Source: Neobacillus cucumis
GTDB taxonomy: Bacteria; Bacillota; Bacilli; Bacillales_B; DSM-18226
Length of the DNA stretch: 64,000 nucleotides
Assembly: GCF_023715505.1 (NCBI RefSeq)
Contig: NZ_JAMBOH010000001.1
Location: forward strand, 1-64,000
Direction of reading: 5' to 3'
Part shown: positions 34,057-42,930 of the stretch, one piece after another
How positions within the stretch are numbered: the stretch's first letter is position 1
Layout: each line of letters starts with the position of its first letter
Translations under genes and position numbers: made by a program
The notes under the pieces: generated by a model
Told to the model about the DNA's origin: nothing
The model's database searches: none
Seen by the model: only the letters and a program-made list of their open reading frames with translations

Positions 34057-34872
34057 CTAAAACCGATTTTTTCTGTGAAACAGCCCCATTACTTCAATCG
34101 TTTCCGTGATATTTACAAAAGCACACGGATCCACCTCAACAATAAGGTTTTTAACTTCATTAAGTTCATATCGAGTAATGACAGTTATGATGATGTTGCG
34201 CTTGTCATTGGAGTATGCGCCAATCCCGTCCATGACGGTAAGGCCTCTATAGAGATTGGCCAATAAATGTTCCCTAAGTTCTTGACCTTTATCCGTAATA
34301 ATCATCAAGGTTAACTTAGCATGATCTGTATAGATCGTATCCACTACTTTTCCGGTTAAATAAATAGATATTAAAGTATTAAGGGCTGCATCCCAATTTA
34401 ATAAAAAACCACTAATCACAATGACAACAGCATTCATTCCCGACAGTAACACACCTATAGGAAAATCCTTTTTTCTCGATACAATCATCCCAATGATGTC
34501 AAATCCACCCGTTGAACCCGATGAACGAAAGACCAGCCCTACTCCAAGACCTGCCAAAATACCTCCAAAGATGGATGAAAGAATAGAATCCTTCGCAATT
34601 GGAATTACTGGCACTATGTAAAGGCCCACCGAAATAATGACTACAGAAAAAATAGTATTCATAATGAATTTCTTTCCTAGCATCCTATAACCAATAATAA
34701 TCAGTGGTAAATTCAATAGGAAGTTTGCCAAACCTGTATTAAGCGGGGTAATCATTCCTAATATCATTGATATTCCGCTTAATCCGCTGCTTAATACAGC
34801 GTGAGGAATTAAAAAAAGGTTAAAGGCCACCACTACAATGAGGGAACCGGCAATTACTCCAATAATCTGCAT
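34057..34872 (-). CDS. YitT family membrane protein with DUF2179 domain
   Basis: A 271-residue protein: six or so membrane segments (LIPHAVLSSGLSGIS, GLGVGLVFRSSGSTGGFDIIG) and a C-terminal DUF2179 domain (YRGLTVMDGIGAYSNDKRNIIITVITR, ending PCAFVNITE). AGGAGG is seven bases before the ATG. Paralogue of the genes at 8338 and 27475. Function unknown. Confidence 0.88.
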   Translation of the reverse strand: MQIIGVIAGSLIVVVAFNLFLIPHAVLSSGLSGISMILGMITPLNTGLANFLLNLPLIIIGYRMLGKKFIMNTIFSVVIISVGLYIVPVIPIAKDSILSSIFGGILAGLGVGLVFRSSGSTGGFDIIGMIVSRKKDFPIGVLLSGMNAVVIVISGFLLNWDAALNTLISIYLTGKVVDTIYTDHAKLTLMIITDKGQELREHLLANLYRGLTVMDGIGAYSNDKRNIIITVITRYELNEVKNLIVEVDPCAFVNITETIEVMGLFHRKNRF

Positions 34873-35009
34873 GGCAAATCCTCCTGCCTCCCAATTTTTT
34901 CTTTTTTTTAAATGATACTGATTCTCTAAATGAAAGTAAACTTAATAGTTTTTTTCCAATAGCATAAATAGTCTGCCTATTTAGATTTAATTGACTTCTA
35001 TTAAACAAG

Positions 35010-35039
35010 TTGACAATTTCGGTATATCAATGATACTTT
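35010..35039 (+). promoter_or_regulatory. Promoter of the L-box/permease unit
   Basis: TTGACA (35010-35015), 18-bp spacer, TACTTT (35034-35039), about 40 bp before the aptamer. Confidence 0.65.
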
Positions 35040-35079
35040 AGTAGCATATTAATTTAATAGAAAAATCCTCATCAAAACC

Positions 35080-35262
35080 GGTGAGGTAGAGGTCGCGGTT
35101 TTTATCAGTAAAACGGATGAGATGTAGAGACATCGATGAATTCGTTTGAAAGGAAAAGCTGCCGAAGTGTGCTTTCTTCTCTAAAAAAGCATGCTGGGTC
35201 TGTCTTCGAATAGGAACAGAACTGTCACGTTTGAACCAACCAAGCAAACGTGTTGAGCTATC
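35080..35262 (+). ncRNA. Lysine riboswitch (L-box) aptamer
   Basis: The conserved L-box strings occur in order: GAGGTAGAGGTCGCG at the 5' side of P1/P2, then the P2-P3 region, GCCGAAG, GCTGGGTCTGTC, AACAGAACTGTCA, and the closing GAGCTATCTT. AGGTAG (35083-35088) can pair with CTATCT to close P1. A terminator follows at 35291. Lysine binding should favour the terminator and shut off the permease. Confidence 0.92.
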
Positions 35263-35290
35263 TTTCGGAAGGTATGATGCGGGGTATTAA

Positions 35291-35325
35291 CAATGCCGTC
35301 GGAGTCTGCTTCGATGGCATTTTTT
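35291..35325 (+). terminator. L-box-controlled terminator
   Basis: AATGCCGTCGGAG-TCTG-CTTCGATGGCATT followed by TTTTTATT, located between the aptamer and the permease gene. Confidence 0.85.
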
Positions 35326-35423
35326 ATTCCAAAACTCCTTCTCGAAACTGTAAATCGCAGGCTGACCATCAGGTACTTGCGTACGTTAACAGCATTTTAT
35401 AAAAAAGAAAAGGAGTTTTATTA

Positions 35424-36908
35424 ATGCAAGGACAAACAGCAAGACCTTTAGAAGATATAAATACAGGTAAACATACATCCAAAGAGGATTCTAATGAATT
35501 AAAACGAAGCTTAAAATCTCGTCATTTGACAATGATTTCTCTTGGCGGAACCATCGGAACTGGATTATTTCTCGCAAGCGGAGGCGCAATTCACTCGTCC
35601 GGTCCAGGCGGAGCGATCCTTTCCTATCTTGTGATTGGCGTAATGGTGTACTTTCTAATGCAAAGCTTAGCTGAGATGGGCGCTTACATGCCAGTTGCCG
35701 GAAGCTTTAGTACGTATGCAACTAAATTTGTCGATCCATCCCTTGGCTTTGCCCTTGGCTGGAACTATTGGTATAACTGGGCGATTACAATTGCGGCAGA
35801 ATTAGCTGCTGTCACCATGATCATGAAGTTTTGGTTTCCACATACCCCTTCATTTGTATGGAGCGCTATTTTCTTAGTGATTATGTTCTTATTAAACTAT
35901 CTTTCAGTAAAAGGATTTGGGGAAGCGGAGTATTGGTTCTCACTAGTTAAAGTAGTTACAGTCATTATTTTTATTATTACAGGTACATTGATGATTTTTG
36001 GTATTATGGGTGACCATGCAATCGGCTTTAAAAACTTCACGGTCGGTGATGCTCCTTTTCACGGTGGGTTTATGGCAATGCTTGGTATCTTTATGGCAGC
36101 AGGTTTCTCTTTCCAAGGAACTGAACTGCTAGGTGTTGCAGCCGGCGAGACGGACGATCCAAGTAAATCGATACCACGTGCAGTTAAATCTGTATTCTGG
36201 CGTATTCTCTTATTTTATGTATTAGCCATTTTAGTGATTGGTCTTCTTATTCCATACACAAACGAAAACTTGGCTAATGGCGACGTATCTGTTAGTCCAT
36301 TTACACTTGTTTTTCAAAAAGCCGGGATTGCATTCGCTGCTTCTGTTATGAATGCGGTTATCTTAACAGCAGTTTTATCAGCGGGTAACTCTGGTATGTA
36401 TGCATCGACTCGGATGCTTTGGGATTTAGCACGTCAAGGTAAAGCTCCGAAATTCTTAGGTAAATTAAATAAAAATGGCGTTCCGGTTAATGCTTTAATC
36501 GTAACAACCTTAGTAGGAACTCTTGCGTTCTTGGCCTCTTTCTTTGGAGATGGAACGGTATATGTTTGGTTATTAAATGCTTCTGGTATGTCAGGCTTTA
36601 TTGCATGGCTTGGAATTGCCATCTGTCACTATCGTTTCCGTAGAGCTTATGTAGCACAAGGAAAAGATTTTAACTTATTACCGTTTAAATCAAAACTTTT
36701 CCCATTCGGTCCAATTTTTGCCTTTGCGGTTTGTGCATTTGTACTCCTTGGACAAAATTATTCAGCCTTTATGGGTGACCATATCGATTGGAATGGTGTT
36801 TTAGTATCTTATATCGGTTTACCATTATTCCTTATTCTATGGCTTGGATACAAATTCACGAAAAAGACAAAGATTATACCTTTAGAAAAGTGTGATTTAG
36901 AAGTATAA
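35424..36908 (+). CDS. Amino-acid permease, probable lysine importer (LysP-like, APC superfamily)
   Basis: A 494-residue, twelve-helix APC transporter. The amino-acid-binding first helix reads MISLGGTIGTGLFLASGGAI, then GPGGAILSYLVIG, FSFQGTELLGVAAGETDDPSKSIPRAVKSVFWRI, and GNSGMYASTRMLWDLARQGKAPK, all typical of the LysP/AAT family. The lysine riboswitch in its 5' leader is strong evidence that lysine is the substrate. AAAGGAG precedes the ATG. Confidence 0.92.
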   Translation: MQGQTARPLEDINTGKHTSKEDSNELKRSLKSRHLTMISLGGTIGTGLFLASGGAIHSSGPGGAILSYLVIGVMVYFLMQSLAEMGAYMPVAGSFSTYATKFVDPSLGFALGWNYWYNWAITIAAELAAVTMIMKFWFPHTPSFVWSAIFLVIMFLLNYLSVKGFGEAEYWFSLVKVVTVIIFIITGTLMIFGIMGDHAIGFKNFTVGDAPFHGGFMAMLGIFMAAGFSFQGTELLGVAAGETDDPSKSIPRAVKSVFWRILLFYVLAILVIGLLIPYTNENLANGDVSVSPFTLVFQKAGIAFAASVMNAVILTAVLSAGNSGMYASTRMLWDLARQGKAPKFLGKLNKNGVPVNALIVTTLVGTLAFLASFFGDGTVYVWLLNASGMSGFIAWLGIAICHYRFRRAYVAQGKDFNLLPFKSKLFPFGPIFAFAVCAFVLLGQNYSAFMGDHIDWNGVLVSYIGLPLFLILWLGYKFTKKTKIIPLEKCDLEV

Positions 36909-36957
36909 CAATATAGATAAAAGCACGCAAATCCGCTTGCTTTTTTATAAAAAAATA

Positions 36958-36989
36958 AAAAAACAGACTTGAATCGAGTCTGTTTTTTT
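36958..36989. terminator. Terminator between permease and HTH genes
   Basis: AACAGACT-TGAATCG-AGTCTGTT flanked by A6 and T7. Confidence 0.85.
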
Positions 36990-37012
36990 CCACCTATTAC
37001 GAACATTCTGCA

Positions 37013-37231
37013 CTACTTCACTTCAGATGCCCAAACATATAGATCTTCAATCTGACAATTTAATTCTTTTGAAATGGTCATGGCACAATTTAAATTCATT
37101 ACTTTTTTAGACAAGTAATCGTCTAGTTGACTTCTAGGAATATTGGTATTCCTTTCTAAACTATCTAAAGTCATACCACTTTTGGATAATAAAACCTTGA
37201 GGTTACTTCTTTTTGCTTTATAATTTGTCAA
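37013..37231 (-). CDS. Small Cro/C1-type helix-turn-helix protein, 72 aa
   Basis: A compact XRE-like domain: NLKVLLSKSGMTLDSLERNTNIPRSQLDDYLSKKVMNLNCAMTISKELNCQIEDLYVW. It ends with the last helix, so there is no effector domain. TTG at 37231 (LTNYKAKRSN) sits at proper distance from GAGGTG; the longer ATG reading (37264) has no ribosome site. Target unknown. Confidence 0.75.
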   Translation of the reverse strand: MTNYKAKRSNLKVLLSKSGMTLDSLERNTNIPRSQLDDYLSKKVMNLNCAMTISKELNCQIEDLYVWASEVK

Positions 37232-37401
37232 AAATGACACCTCGCTTTTTATAAAGCATACCATAATTACATGATAATGGAAAGGAGAACGGGTCTGGTT
37301 TTTCTTTTGCTAACTTACATATCCTATATCCTATAGAGTGACAACACACATAAGTGGCGTTTTTGTGGTATACTTATAAAGAATCTTTAAGGGGTGTGGA
37401 A

Positions 37402-37575
37402 ATGAAAAGCTCAAATAACCGATACACTACTGGTCAAAGCGTAAATATTATTGAAACAGGCGAGGTTGTCACCATTTTAAAATGGCAATATGTGAAAAAT
37501 ATGAAGAGGTACTCTTATATCGTTAAAGAACATCCTAGTACATTTTTTTTTGAAGAAGAACTGCAAAATTTATAA
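37402..37575 (+). CDS. Small protein, 57 aa, unknown
   Basis: MKSSNNRYTTGQSVNIIETGEVVTILKWQYVKNMKRYSYIVKEHP with an acidic tail. The middle looks like a small beta-barrel (KOW/SH3-like run of strands), but I do not recognise a family. AAGGGG lies well placed before ATG 37402; a terminator follows the stop. Convergent with asnS. Confidence 0.65.
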   Translation: MKSSNNRYTTGQSVNIIETGEVVTILKWQYVKNMKRYSYIVKEHPSTFFFEEELQNL

Positions 37576-37593
37576 AATATAAAAAATGCACAG

Positions 37594-37625
37594 AAAAAGA
37601 AGACCCATTGGATCTTCTTTTCTTT
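37594..37625. terminator. Terminator between the 57-aa gene and asnS
   Basis: AAAAGAAGACCC-ATTG-GATCTTCTTTT with T-rich flank on both sides. Confidence 0.75.
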
Positions 37626-37629
37626 TTGG

Positions 37630-39021
37630 TTAAAATTCAGCATTTCCTGTTGTTCTTGGGAATGGAATAACATCCCTAATGTTTGCCATACCAGTAAGGT
37701 ACATAATTAAACGTTCAAACCCAAGACCATAACCAGAGTGTTTCGTGCCGCCGTATTTTCTTAATTCCAGATACCACCAATAATCTTCTTCGCTCATTCC
37801 TAATTCTTTGATTTTTCCGGCTAGGATTTCTTCTCGCTCTTCACGCTGACTTCCGCCAATTAACTCACCAATTCCTGGTACAAGTAAATCTGTTGCAGCT
37901 ACAGTCTTGTTGTCTTCATTTAAACGCATATAGAAAGCTTTGATTTCTTTTGGATAATCCGTTACAAACACTGGGCGTTTAAAGATTTTCTCGCACAAAT
38001 AGCGTTCATGTTCCGTTTGAAGGTCAAGTCCCCATTCAACCGGATAAGCGAATGTTTCTCCGGAATTCTTCAACAACTCAATGGCCTCTGAATAAGTTAC
38101 TCTTCCAAAGTCTGCTGTATGAGCCAGATTCAATCGATCTAACAATCCTTTTTCTACAAAGCTGTTAAAGAAGTTCATTTCTTCCGGAGCTTGTTCCATT
38201 ACATACCCAATCACATACTTCACCATATCTTCTGCTAAATCCATGATATCAGGAAGCTCAGCAAAGGCAAGCTCCGGTTCAATCATCCAAAACTCAGCAG
38301 CATGTCTGGCAGTGTTTGAATTTTCTGCTCTGAAGGTTGGACCAAATGTATATACATTTCTAAATGCCAACGCAAATGCCTCCGCAGAAAGCTGACCGCT
38401 AACGGTAAGATTTGTTTCCTTATTAAAGAAGTCCTTCGTAACATCCGTTTTGCCCTCTTCATTCTTCGGAAGATTGTCCATATCCAACGTTGTGACACGG
38501 AACATTTCTCCAGCCCCCTCCGTGTCACTTCCAGTGATGATTGGCGAATGAACATAGACAAATCCTTTATCTTGAAAAAATTTATGGATCGCATAAGATG
38601 CTAATGATCTTACACGGAATACAGCATTGAACGTATTCGTTCTTGGACGTAAGTGTGCAATAGTTCTTAAATACTCGAAGGTATGCCTTTTTTTCTGCAA
38701 AGGATAATCTACATTAGATGTCCCTTCAATGCTAATTTCCGTTGCTTTAATTTCGAAAGGCTGCTTTGCTTGAGGTGTATAAATAAAGTCTCCCTTTACT
38801 CTAATCGAAGAACTGATTGGAAGCTTTGTAAGATCCTTAAAGTTTTCTAATTGCTCGTCGAATACGATTTGCACACCTTTAAAAAAGCTGCCGTCATTTA
38901 ATTCAATGAATCCAAAGGTTTTGGAGTCACGGATTGTCCGAATCCATCCGGACAATTCTACTTTTTGGTCAATATAACTTTCGGTATTTCTGTACAAATC
39001 CTTAATTAAGGCTTGTTTCAT
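37630..39021 (-). CDS. asnS: Asparagine--tRNA ligase
   Basis: A 463-residue class IIb synthetase. The N-terminal OB fold ([25 protein letters not shown]) binds the anticodon; motif 2 ([22 protein letters not shown]) and motif 3 ([25 protein letters not shown]) are complete. It charges tRNA-Asn. AGGAGG precedes the ATG. Its 136-bp leader has a strong promoter and a stable fold but none of the T-box hallmarks. Confidence 0.97.
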   Translation of the reverse strand: MKQALIKDLYRNTESYIDQKVELSGWIRTIRDSKTFGFIELNDGSFFKGVQIVFDEQLENFKDLTKLPISSSIRVKGDFIYTPQAKQPFEIKATEISIEGTSNVDYPLQKKRHTFEYLRTIAHLRPRTNTFNAVFRVRSLASYAIHKFFQDKGFVYVHSPIITGSDTEGAGEMFRVTTLDMDNLPKNEEGKTDVTKDFFNKETNLTVSGQLSAEAFALAFRNVYTFGPTFRAENSNTARHAAEFWMIEPELAFAELPDIMDLAEDMVKYVIGYVMEQAPEEMNFFNSFVEKGLLDRLNLAHTADFGRVTYSEAIELLKNSGETFAYPVEWGLDLQTEHERYLCEKIFKRPVFVTDYPKEIKAFYMRLNEDNKTVAATDLLVPGIGELIGGSQREEREEILAGKIKELGMSEEDYWWYLELRKYGGTKHSGYGLGFERLIMYLTGMANIRDVIPFPRTTGNAEF

Positions 39022-39059
39022 TCTTCTTCCTCCTAAATCCTATGTAAAAGGTTTCGCTA

Positions 39060-39139
39060 ATAGCCAGAATGGATGTTTTATCCTATATAATAATAAATAC
39101 CTCTCATCCAAGGGGGACGAAAGGTAGAATTCTGACTAT
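39060..39139 (-). ncRNA. Structured 5' leader of asnS, candidate cis-regulatory RNA
   Basis: On the minus strand ATAGTCAGAAT (39139-39129) pairs over 11 bp with ATTCTGGCTAT (39070-39060). Inside, TACCTTTCGTCC pairs over 12 bp with GGATGAGAGGTA (39126-39098) around a CCCTT loop, leaving a 27-nt A/T-rich strand before the closing helix. All pairs are Watson-Crick or G-U. No T-box sequence (GGGTGG-ACCGCG type) and no poly-T after the outer stem. It may govern translation or stability. Confidence 0.5.
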
Positions 39140-39163
39140 CCTTAATTCTTTTATCCCTTCAAT

Positions 39164-39193
39164 ATTATACAAAATACCATGTGACATAAGCAA
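39164..39193 (-). promoter_or_regulatory. asnS promoter
   Basis: Minus strand -35 TTGCTT (39188-39193), 18-bp spacer, -10 TATAAT (39164-39169). Start of transcription expected near 39157. Confidence 0.65.
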
Positions 39194-39303
39194 TATTCAA
39201 CAAATTATTCGTTATATTAGAAAATTAATATAGAAATTTGAAAGCTATTCTCCCTATATCGTCTTCGTCCCTTTTCACTCAGCAAAAACTATTTTATTTT
39301 TCA

Positions 39304-39342
39304 GAAATCTAACGAAGGATTAGCAGGAATTAGTTAGATTTC
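39304..39342. promoter_or_regulatory. Inverted repeat upstream of the 39387 gene
   Basis: GAAATCTAAC (39304-39313) and GTTAGATTTC (39333-39342): 10-bp perfect arms, 19 bp apart, between asnS and the next gene. Possible operator; no regulator identified. Confidence 0.4.
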
Positions 39343-39386
39343 AGTCGAATTATTAAATAAATGAAATCTTGATTGGGGGTAAGATC

Positions 39387-39617
39387 GTGGACAAGGTTAC
39401 CTGTATTGCCTATCTGCTATATACATCTTCAAAGAATCAAGACATCAGAGATAAAGCTATTCAATTATTGAATGGAGACATGTCCATACATGATTTAAAG
39501 CGGGATCATTCTGTTCATACACTCCTGGTTATGGCAGAAGCAATGCTAAGAAAAAACAAATTAGATAAAAAACAGGTACAAGTCTTTGTTGAAGAATTTA
39601 TGGTAGTCGAGGTTTAA
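39387..39617 (+). CDS. Small helical protein, 76 aa, unknown
   Basis: GTG-started (GGGGGTAA upstream). Sequence VDKVTCIAYLLYTSSKNQDI, then RDKAIQLLNGDMSIHDLKRDH, ending VQVFVEEFMVVEV; soluble and mostly helical. I do not recognise a family. The frame extends six codons further up but the only start there is a TTG without a ribosome site. Confidence 0.6.
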   Translation: MDKVTCIAYLLYTSSKNQDIRDKAIQLLNGDMSIHDLKRDHSVHTLLVMAEAMLRKNKLDKKQVQVFVEEFMVVEV

Positions 39618-39634
39618 TTTTGGATAGCAGGATT

Positions 39635-40099
39635 TTAGATTTGTTTTTGATAACATAATATCCCACTTCCATTTTGGGCTTTAGATGTTAAATAATAAAC
39701 AAATCCCAAATATTCCCAAAAGCGCTGCGCTATTGTGTTTTCTTGCAGGACGCCAATTCGGACTTTGTCCAAACCCCGATTCCTCATCTCTCTTTCGTAA
39801 TTTTCATAGGCCTGTTTACCAAAACCAAATCCTTGATAATCTTGATGGATGATTAACAATCCCAGCCACGGAAGAGAATCTTTTGGATTTTCCAGCATAT
39901 AATCAATAACCCCAATATAGGTCTCATCAAGCTTAATAAATAAACTGATTGTATTTGGGTTCAGAAATTCCTTTTCCATATCCTTAAGCGACCTAGTTTT
40001 ACTCCTATTTTCCATCATATTATATTGAGGATTAGAATTAATAATCTCAAGTGCAATATATAATGTTTCTTTGTTTATTTCTTCAAAATTTATCGACAT
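39635..40099 (-). CDS. GNAT family N-acetyltransferase
   Basis: About 154 residues. Acetyl-CoA-binding motif A is LLIIHQDYQGFGFGKQAYENYEREM and motif B VLQENTIAQRFWEYLGFVYY. The acceptor is unknown. ATG at 40099 (MSINFEEIN) has GGGAGAG upstream; the frame continues 31 codons but without ribosome sites. Confidence 0.82.
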   Translation of the reverse strand: MSINFEEINKETLYIALEIINSNPQYNMMENRSKTRSLKDMEKEFLNPNTISLFIKLDETYIGVIDYMLENPKDSLPWLGLLIIHQDYQGFGFGKQAYENYEREMRNRGLDKVRIGVLQENTIAQRFWEYLGFVYYLTSKAQNGSGILCYQKQI

Positions 40100-40227
40100 C
40101 CTGAACTCTCCCATAGACATTTTTCTATAAATCATTATATCAAATCCGATCATGATCCTATAGAAAGATCCGGAATGAATTTTCCGACACAAACCTTACA
40201 TTACTTCATAAAAGAAAGGTGATTTAA

Positions 40228-40362
40228 ATGGTACAAGTAGAAGTAACAATAACTTTCGAAGGAAAAAGCTACTTAACAAATGTTATCGCCCATCGTGAAA
40301 TGTCTGATGATGAAATTTTACGTCTTGCTGCTGAACAAGTGCAAAAACAATGGAAAAAATAA
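40228..40362 (+). CDS. BA3454-like small stress-response protein, 44 aa
   Basis: MVQVEVTITFEGKSYLTNVI, then AHREMSDDEILRLAAEQVQKQW: the short strand-strand-helix pattern of the BA3454 family of Bacillus, annotated as stress-response proteins without known mechanism. AAAGAAAGGTG precedes the ATG and a terminator follows. Divergent from the acetyltransferase gene. Confidence 0.75.
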   Translation: MVQVEVTITFEGKSYLTNVIAHREMSDDEILRLAAEQVQKQWKK

Positions 40363-40370
40363 TTACTTAA

Positions 40371-40410
40371 AAAGCGGTAGGAAGTATCAAACAACCCCCT
40401 GCCGCTTTTA
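40371..40410. terminator. Terminator between the 44-aa gene and helD
   Basis: AAGCGGTAGG ... CCTGCCGCTT arms with T-rich 3' side. Confidence 0.75.
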
Positions 40411-40418
40411 TATTTTAT

Positions 40419-42743
40419 CTAAATCTCATCGTAATAATCCTTTGGTACACATGCCATAAGCGGGCTGTATTCACCGGTAGCGAACATATGCAGGACATGC
40501 ATTGCACGTGTACAAACGGTATAAAATAACTTCCTCTCACTTTCCTTTTCATATCGCGAACTATCATAAAGAATGACAGCGTCAAATTCAATTCCTTTGG
40601 CTAAGTAAGAAGGAATTACATTTATTCCTTTTTCATAAGAAATGGTCCCTTTTTCAATTAAATGAACCGGTATAGCCTCTTTTAGTACCTCAAACAACGC
40701 CTTACTTTCTTCCTCCGTCCGGCAAATCACCGCAATCGTTTGATATCCTTCTGATTTATATTGTTTAATGGAATCAAGAATTGCTCCATTTAACTGTGTC
40801 TGATCAACATGGCTCACGGTTGGTTTCTTCCCTCTTCGGTTAAAGGGTTCTATTTTTTCCCCACCCTTAATCAAAGCACTAGAAAACTCTACAATTTCCC
40901 TAGTTGAACGATAGGTTTTGGTTAAGACAAAAGTCTCAACCTCTTCATTACTAATATCCAAATCGGTCAGAACCGTCTGAGAACCCGTTGCCCCTGAGAA
41001 AATGGCCTGGTTGAAATCGCCAAGCATTGTTATTTTACTGTAAGGAAATAGTCGTTGGATAAAGGCAAACTGGAAGGGAGTATAATCCTGTGCTTCATCA
41101 ATAAAAATATGGCGAATGGCTGTGTTTGATTTTCGGCCTTCAAGTAAATCCTGCAGGTAGACAAGAGGGGTAGCATCTTCATAGGGAACCAACCTATGCT
41201 GGATGTGATCAATTGTTTGTTGACTAATTTCTGCCCAATGTGTTGGAAGGCCGTTTACAGATTGTTCAGTTTCCTTAAACAATTTCAGGTATAATTGTGT
41301 TAGATCAATAAACTTTAAGCTTTTCACTCTCGCAAATAATGGTTTAAATCTTTCTTTCACAACCATTTCTGCAAGCAGCCGTTGTTCTCTTTCAAAATCA
41401 TCAAAGGTATTATCCGAAAAATGGTTCTTCTCTTGGAGCTTCTTAAATGCCTCCATGTAGTCCTCTTTTTCAAGGAATTGAATCTCTTCCTCTACCCAGC
41501 TTCGAGATCGTTCCCGCTTCACCGCACGCTTTAATTCCTTTAGCAGCCATTCCTTTACAAGCTGTATTCTGTTTGGAACGGAATAGCTTTTTGCCAACCC
41601 ATAAAAATAGTCACTGATTTCCTTTTTAGAGATGATAATATCACCTCTAAAGGATAAGTCCCTAAAGATTAAGCCCTGATTTGATAGCTTGGATACGTAA
41701 TGGTCTATAATACTTTTAAATTCCATACTGGCTTTAAATCGAATAGCCTCTAATCTAGTCTGGTATGTCTCTTCACCCTCTTCGCTAAGCAGGTATTCCA
41801 TTTGCGAAAAAGGATCCTCCACATTATAGGCTTTGCCCAATCTCTCGGTTAAATACTCTTGGAAAGTGGATTGCTGCATATTTTCCTCACCGAGTTCAGG
41901 CAGTACTGTCGAAACATAGCTGTTAAACAGAGGGTTAGGCGAAAAAAGCATAATATTTTCGGCATTCAGTGTACCGCGATAACGATAAAGTAAGTAGGCA
42001 ACGCGCTGAAGTGCAGCTGAAGTTTTTCCACTTCCAGCTGCTCCCTGGACGATTAATATTTTACTGCGCTCATTTCGGATGATTTCGTTTTGTTCCCGTT
42101 GAATAGTAGCAACAATACTTTTCATTTGGGTACTTGCATTATTCCCAAGCACTTCCTGAAGCATTTCGTCACCAATGGTTACACCTGTATCAAACATTGC
42201 TTTGATATCTGATTCCCGGATAATGAATTGCCTTTTTAATGTCATCTCCCCTTCAATAGTGCCTTCAGGTATATTATATTGTGCATACCCTGGAGAGTAA
42301 TCATAATAAAGACTTGAAATGGGTGCCCGCCAATCATAGATTAAAAAATTCTCGTTGTTTTCATCCATTAATGAGGCAATGCCTAAATAGACATGATCAA
42401 TCTGTTTCTCGCCTTCTTCTAGAAAATCAATCCGTCCAAAATAAGGTGAGTATTTTAATCGGGCGAGTGTCTTTAGATTTTTATCCATGTGAATATGAGT
42501 ACGTTCTCGCTCTGAGAGAAGTTCAGCTTGTTGTTTTATACTTGCTGCGGTTTCAATAATATCATCTGGTTCATCCATGTTAACCGTAACATCTTCCCAA
42601 AAGTTCTTGCGAATCTCAATAACATCGGAGCGTACTGTACCTGTATTCTTTTGCAGGCTGTTTATCTTTTGATCAATGACCTTTATAACTGTACTTACTC
42701 TCTCCTGTTCCTCACGTAAGGCGGCGCTCTCTTTTTCGCTCAT
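40419..42743 (-). CDS. helD: RNA polymerase recycling motor HelD
   Basis: A 774-residue UvrD/Rep-like superfamily 1 ATPase, the same length as B. subtilis HelD. An N-terminal coiled coil (residues about 1-95) enters the polymerase; Walker A is GAAGSGKT at 234-241; later motifs include HIFIDEAQDYTPFQ, MLGDFNQAIF, TKTYRSTREIVEF and KGIEFDAVIL. It frees stalled RNA polymerase and can relieve rifampicin inhibition in some species. Monocistronic. Confidence 0.95.
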   Translation of the reverse strand: MSEKESAALREEQERVSTVIKVIDQKINSLQKNTGTVRSDVIEIRKNFWEDVTVNMDEPDDIIETAASIKQQAELLSERERTHIHMDKNLKTLARLKYSPYFGRIDFLEEGEKQIDHVYLGIASLMDENNENFLIYDWRAPISSLYYDYSPGYAQYNIPEGTIEGEMTLKRQFIIRESDIKAMFDTGVTIGDEMLQEVLGNNASTQMKSIVATIQREQNEIIRNERSKILIVQGAAGSGKTSAALQRVAYLLYRYRGTLNAENIMLFSPNPLFNSYVSTVLPELGEENMQQSTFQEYLTERLGKAYNVEDPFSQMEYLLSEEGEETYQTRLEAIRFKASMEFKSIIDHYVSKLSNQGLIFRDLSFRGDIIISKKEISDYFYGLAKSYSVPNRIQLVKEWLLKELKRAVKRERSRSWVEEEIQFLEKEDYMEAFKKLQEKNHFSDNTFDDFEREQRLLAEMVVKERFKPLFARVKSLKFIDLTQLYLKLFKETEQSVNGLPTHWAEISQQTIDHIQHRLVPYEDATPLVYLQDLLEGRKSNTAIRHIFIDEAQDYTPFQFAFIQRLFPYSKITMLGDFNQAIFSGATGSQTVLTDLDISNEEVETFVLTKTYRSTREIVEFSSALIKGGEKIEPFNRRGKKPTVSHVDQTQLNGAILDSIKQYKSEGYQTIAVICRTEEESKALFEVLKEAIPVHLIEKGTISYEKGINVIPSYLAKGIEFDAVILYDSSRYEKESERKLFYTVCTRAMHVLHMFATGEYSPLMACVPKDYYDEI

Positions 42744-42904
42744 CTAACCACTCCCCATTAAAATATAGAATTCAAATTCTTGACAACGCAATCCTTATAT
42801 GTTAATGTTATAATAGAGAATTTTAAAACTATCATCTCATACATATAATACCAACAGTCATTTTATCATGTTCCTCCTTTATAATCAAGAAGAGAATTTA
42901 TCCT

Positions 42905-42927
42905 AAAAAAACGCCACATGGCGTTTC
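42905..42927 (-). terminator. Short terminator after the 284-aa membrane protein gene
   Basis: AAACGCCA-CATGGCGTTT type hairpin with T-run on either side. Confidence 0.7.
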
Positions 42928-42930
42928 TTT

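Noticed and set aside
39022..39160. T-box riboswitch in front of asnS
   Set aside because: I looked for the T-box (GGGTGG-ACCGCG type) and specifier-loop signals; they are absent. The leader is structured in another way.
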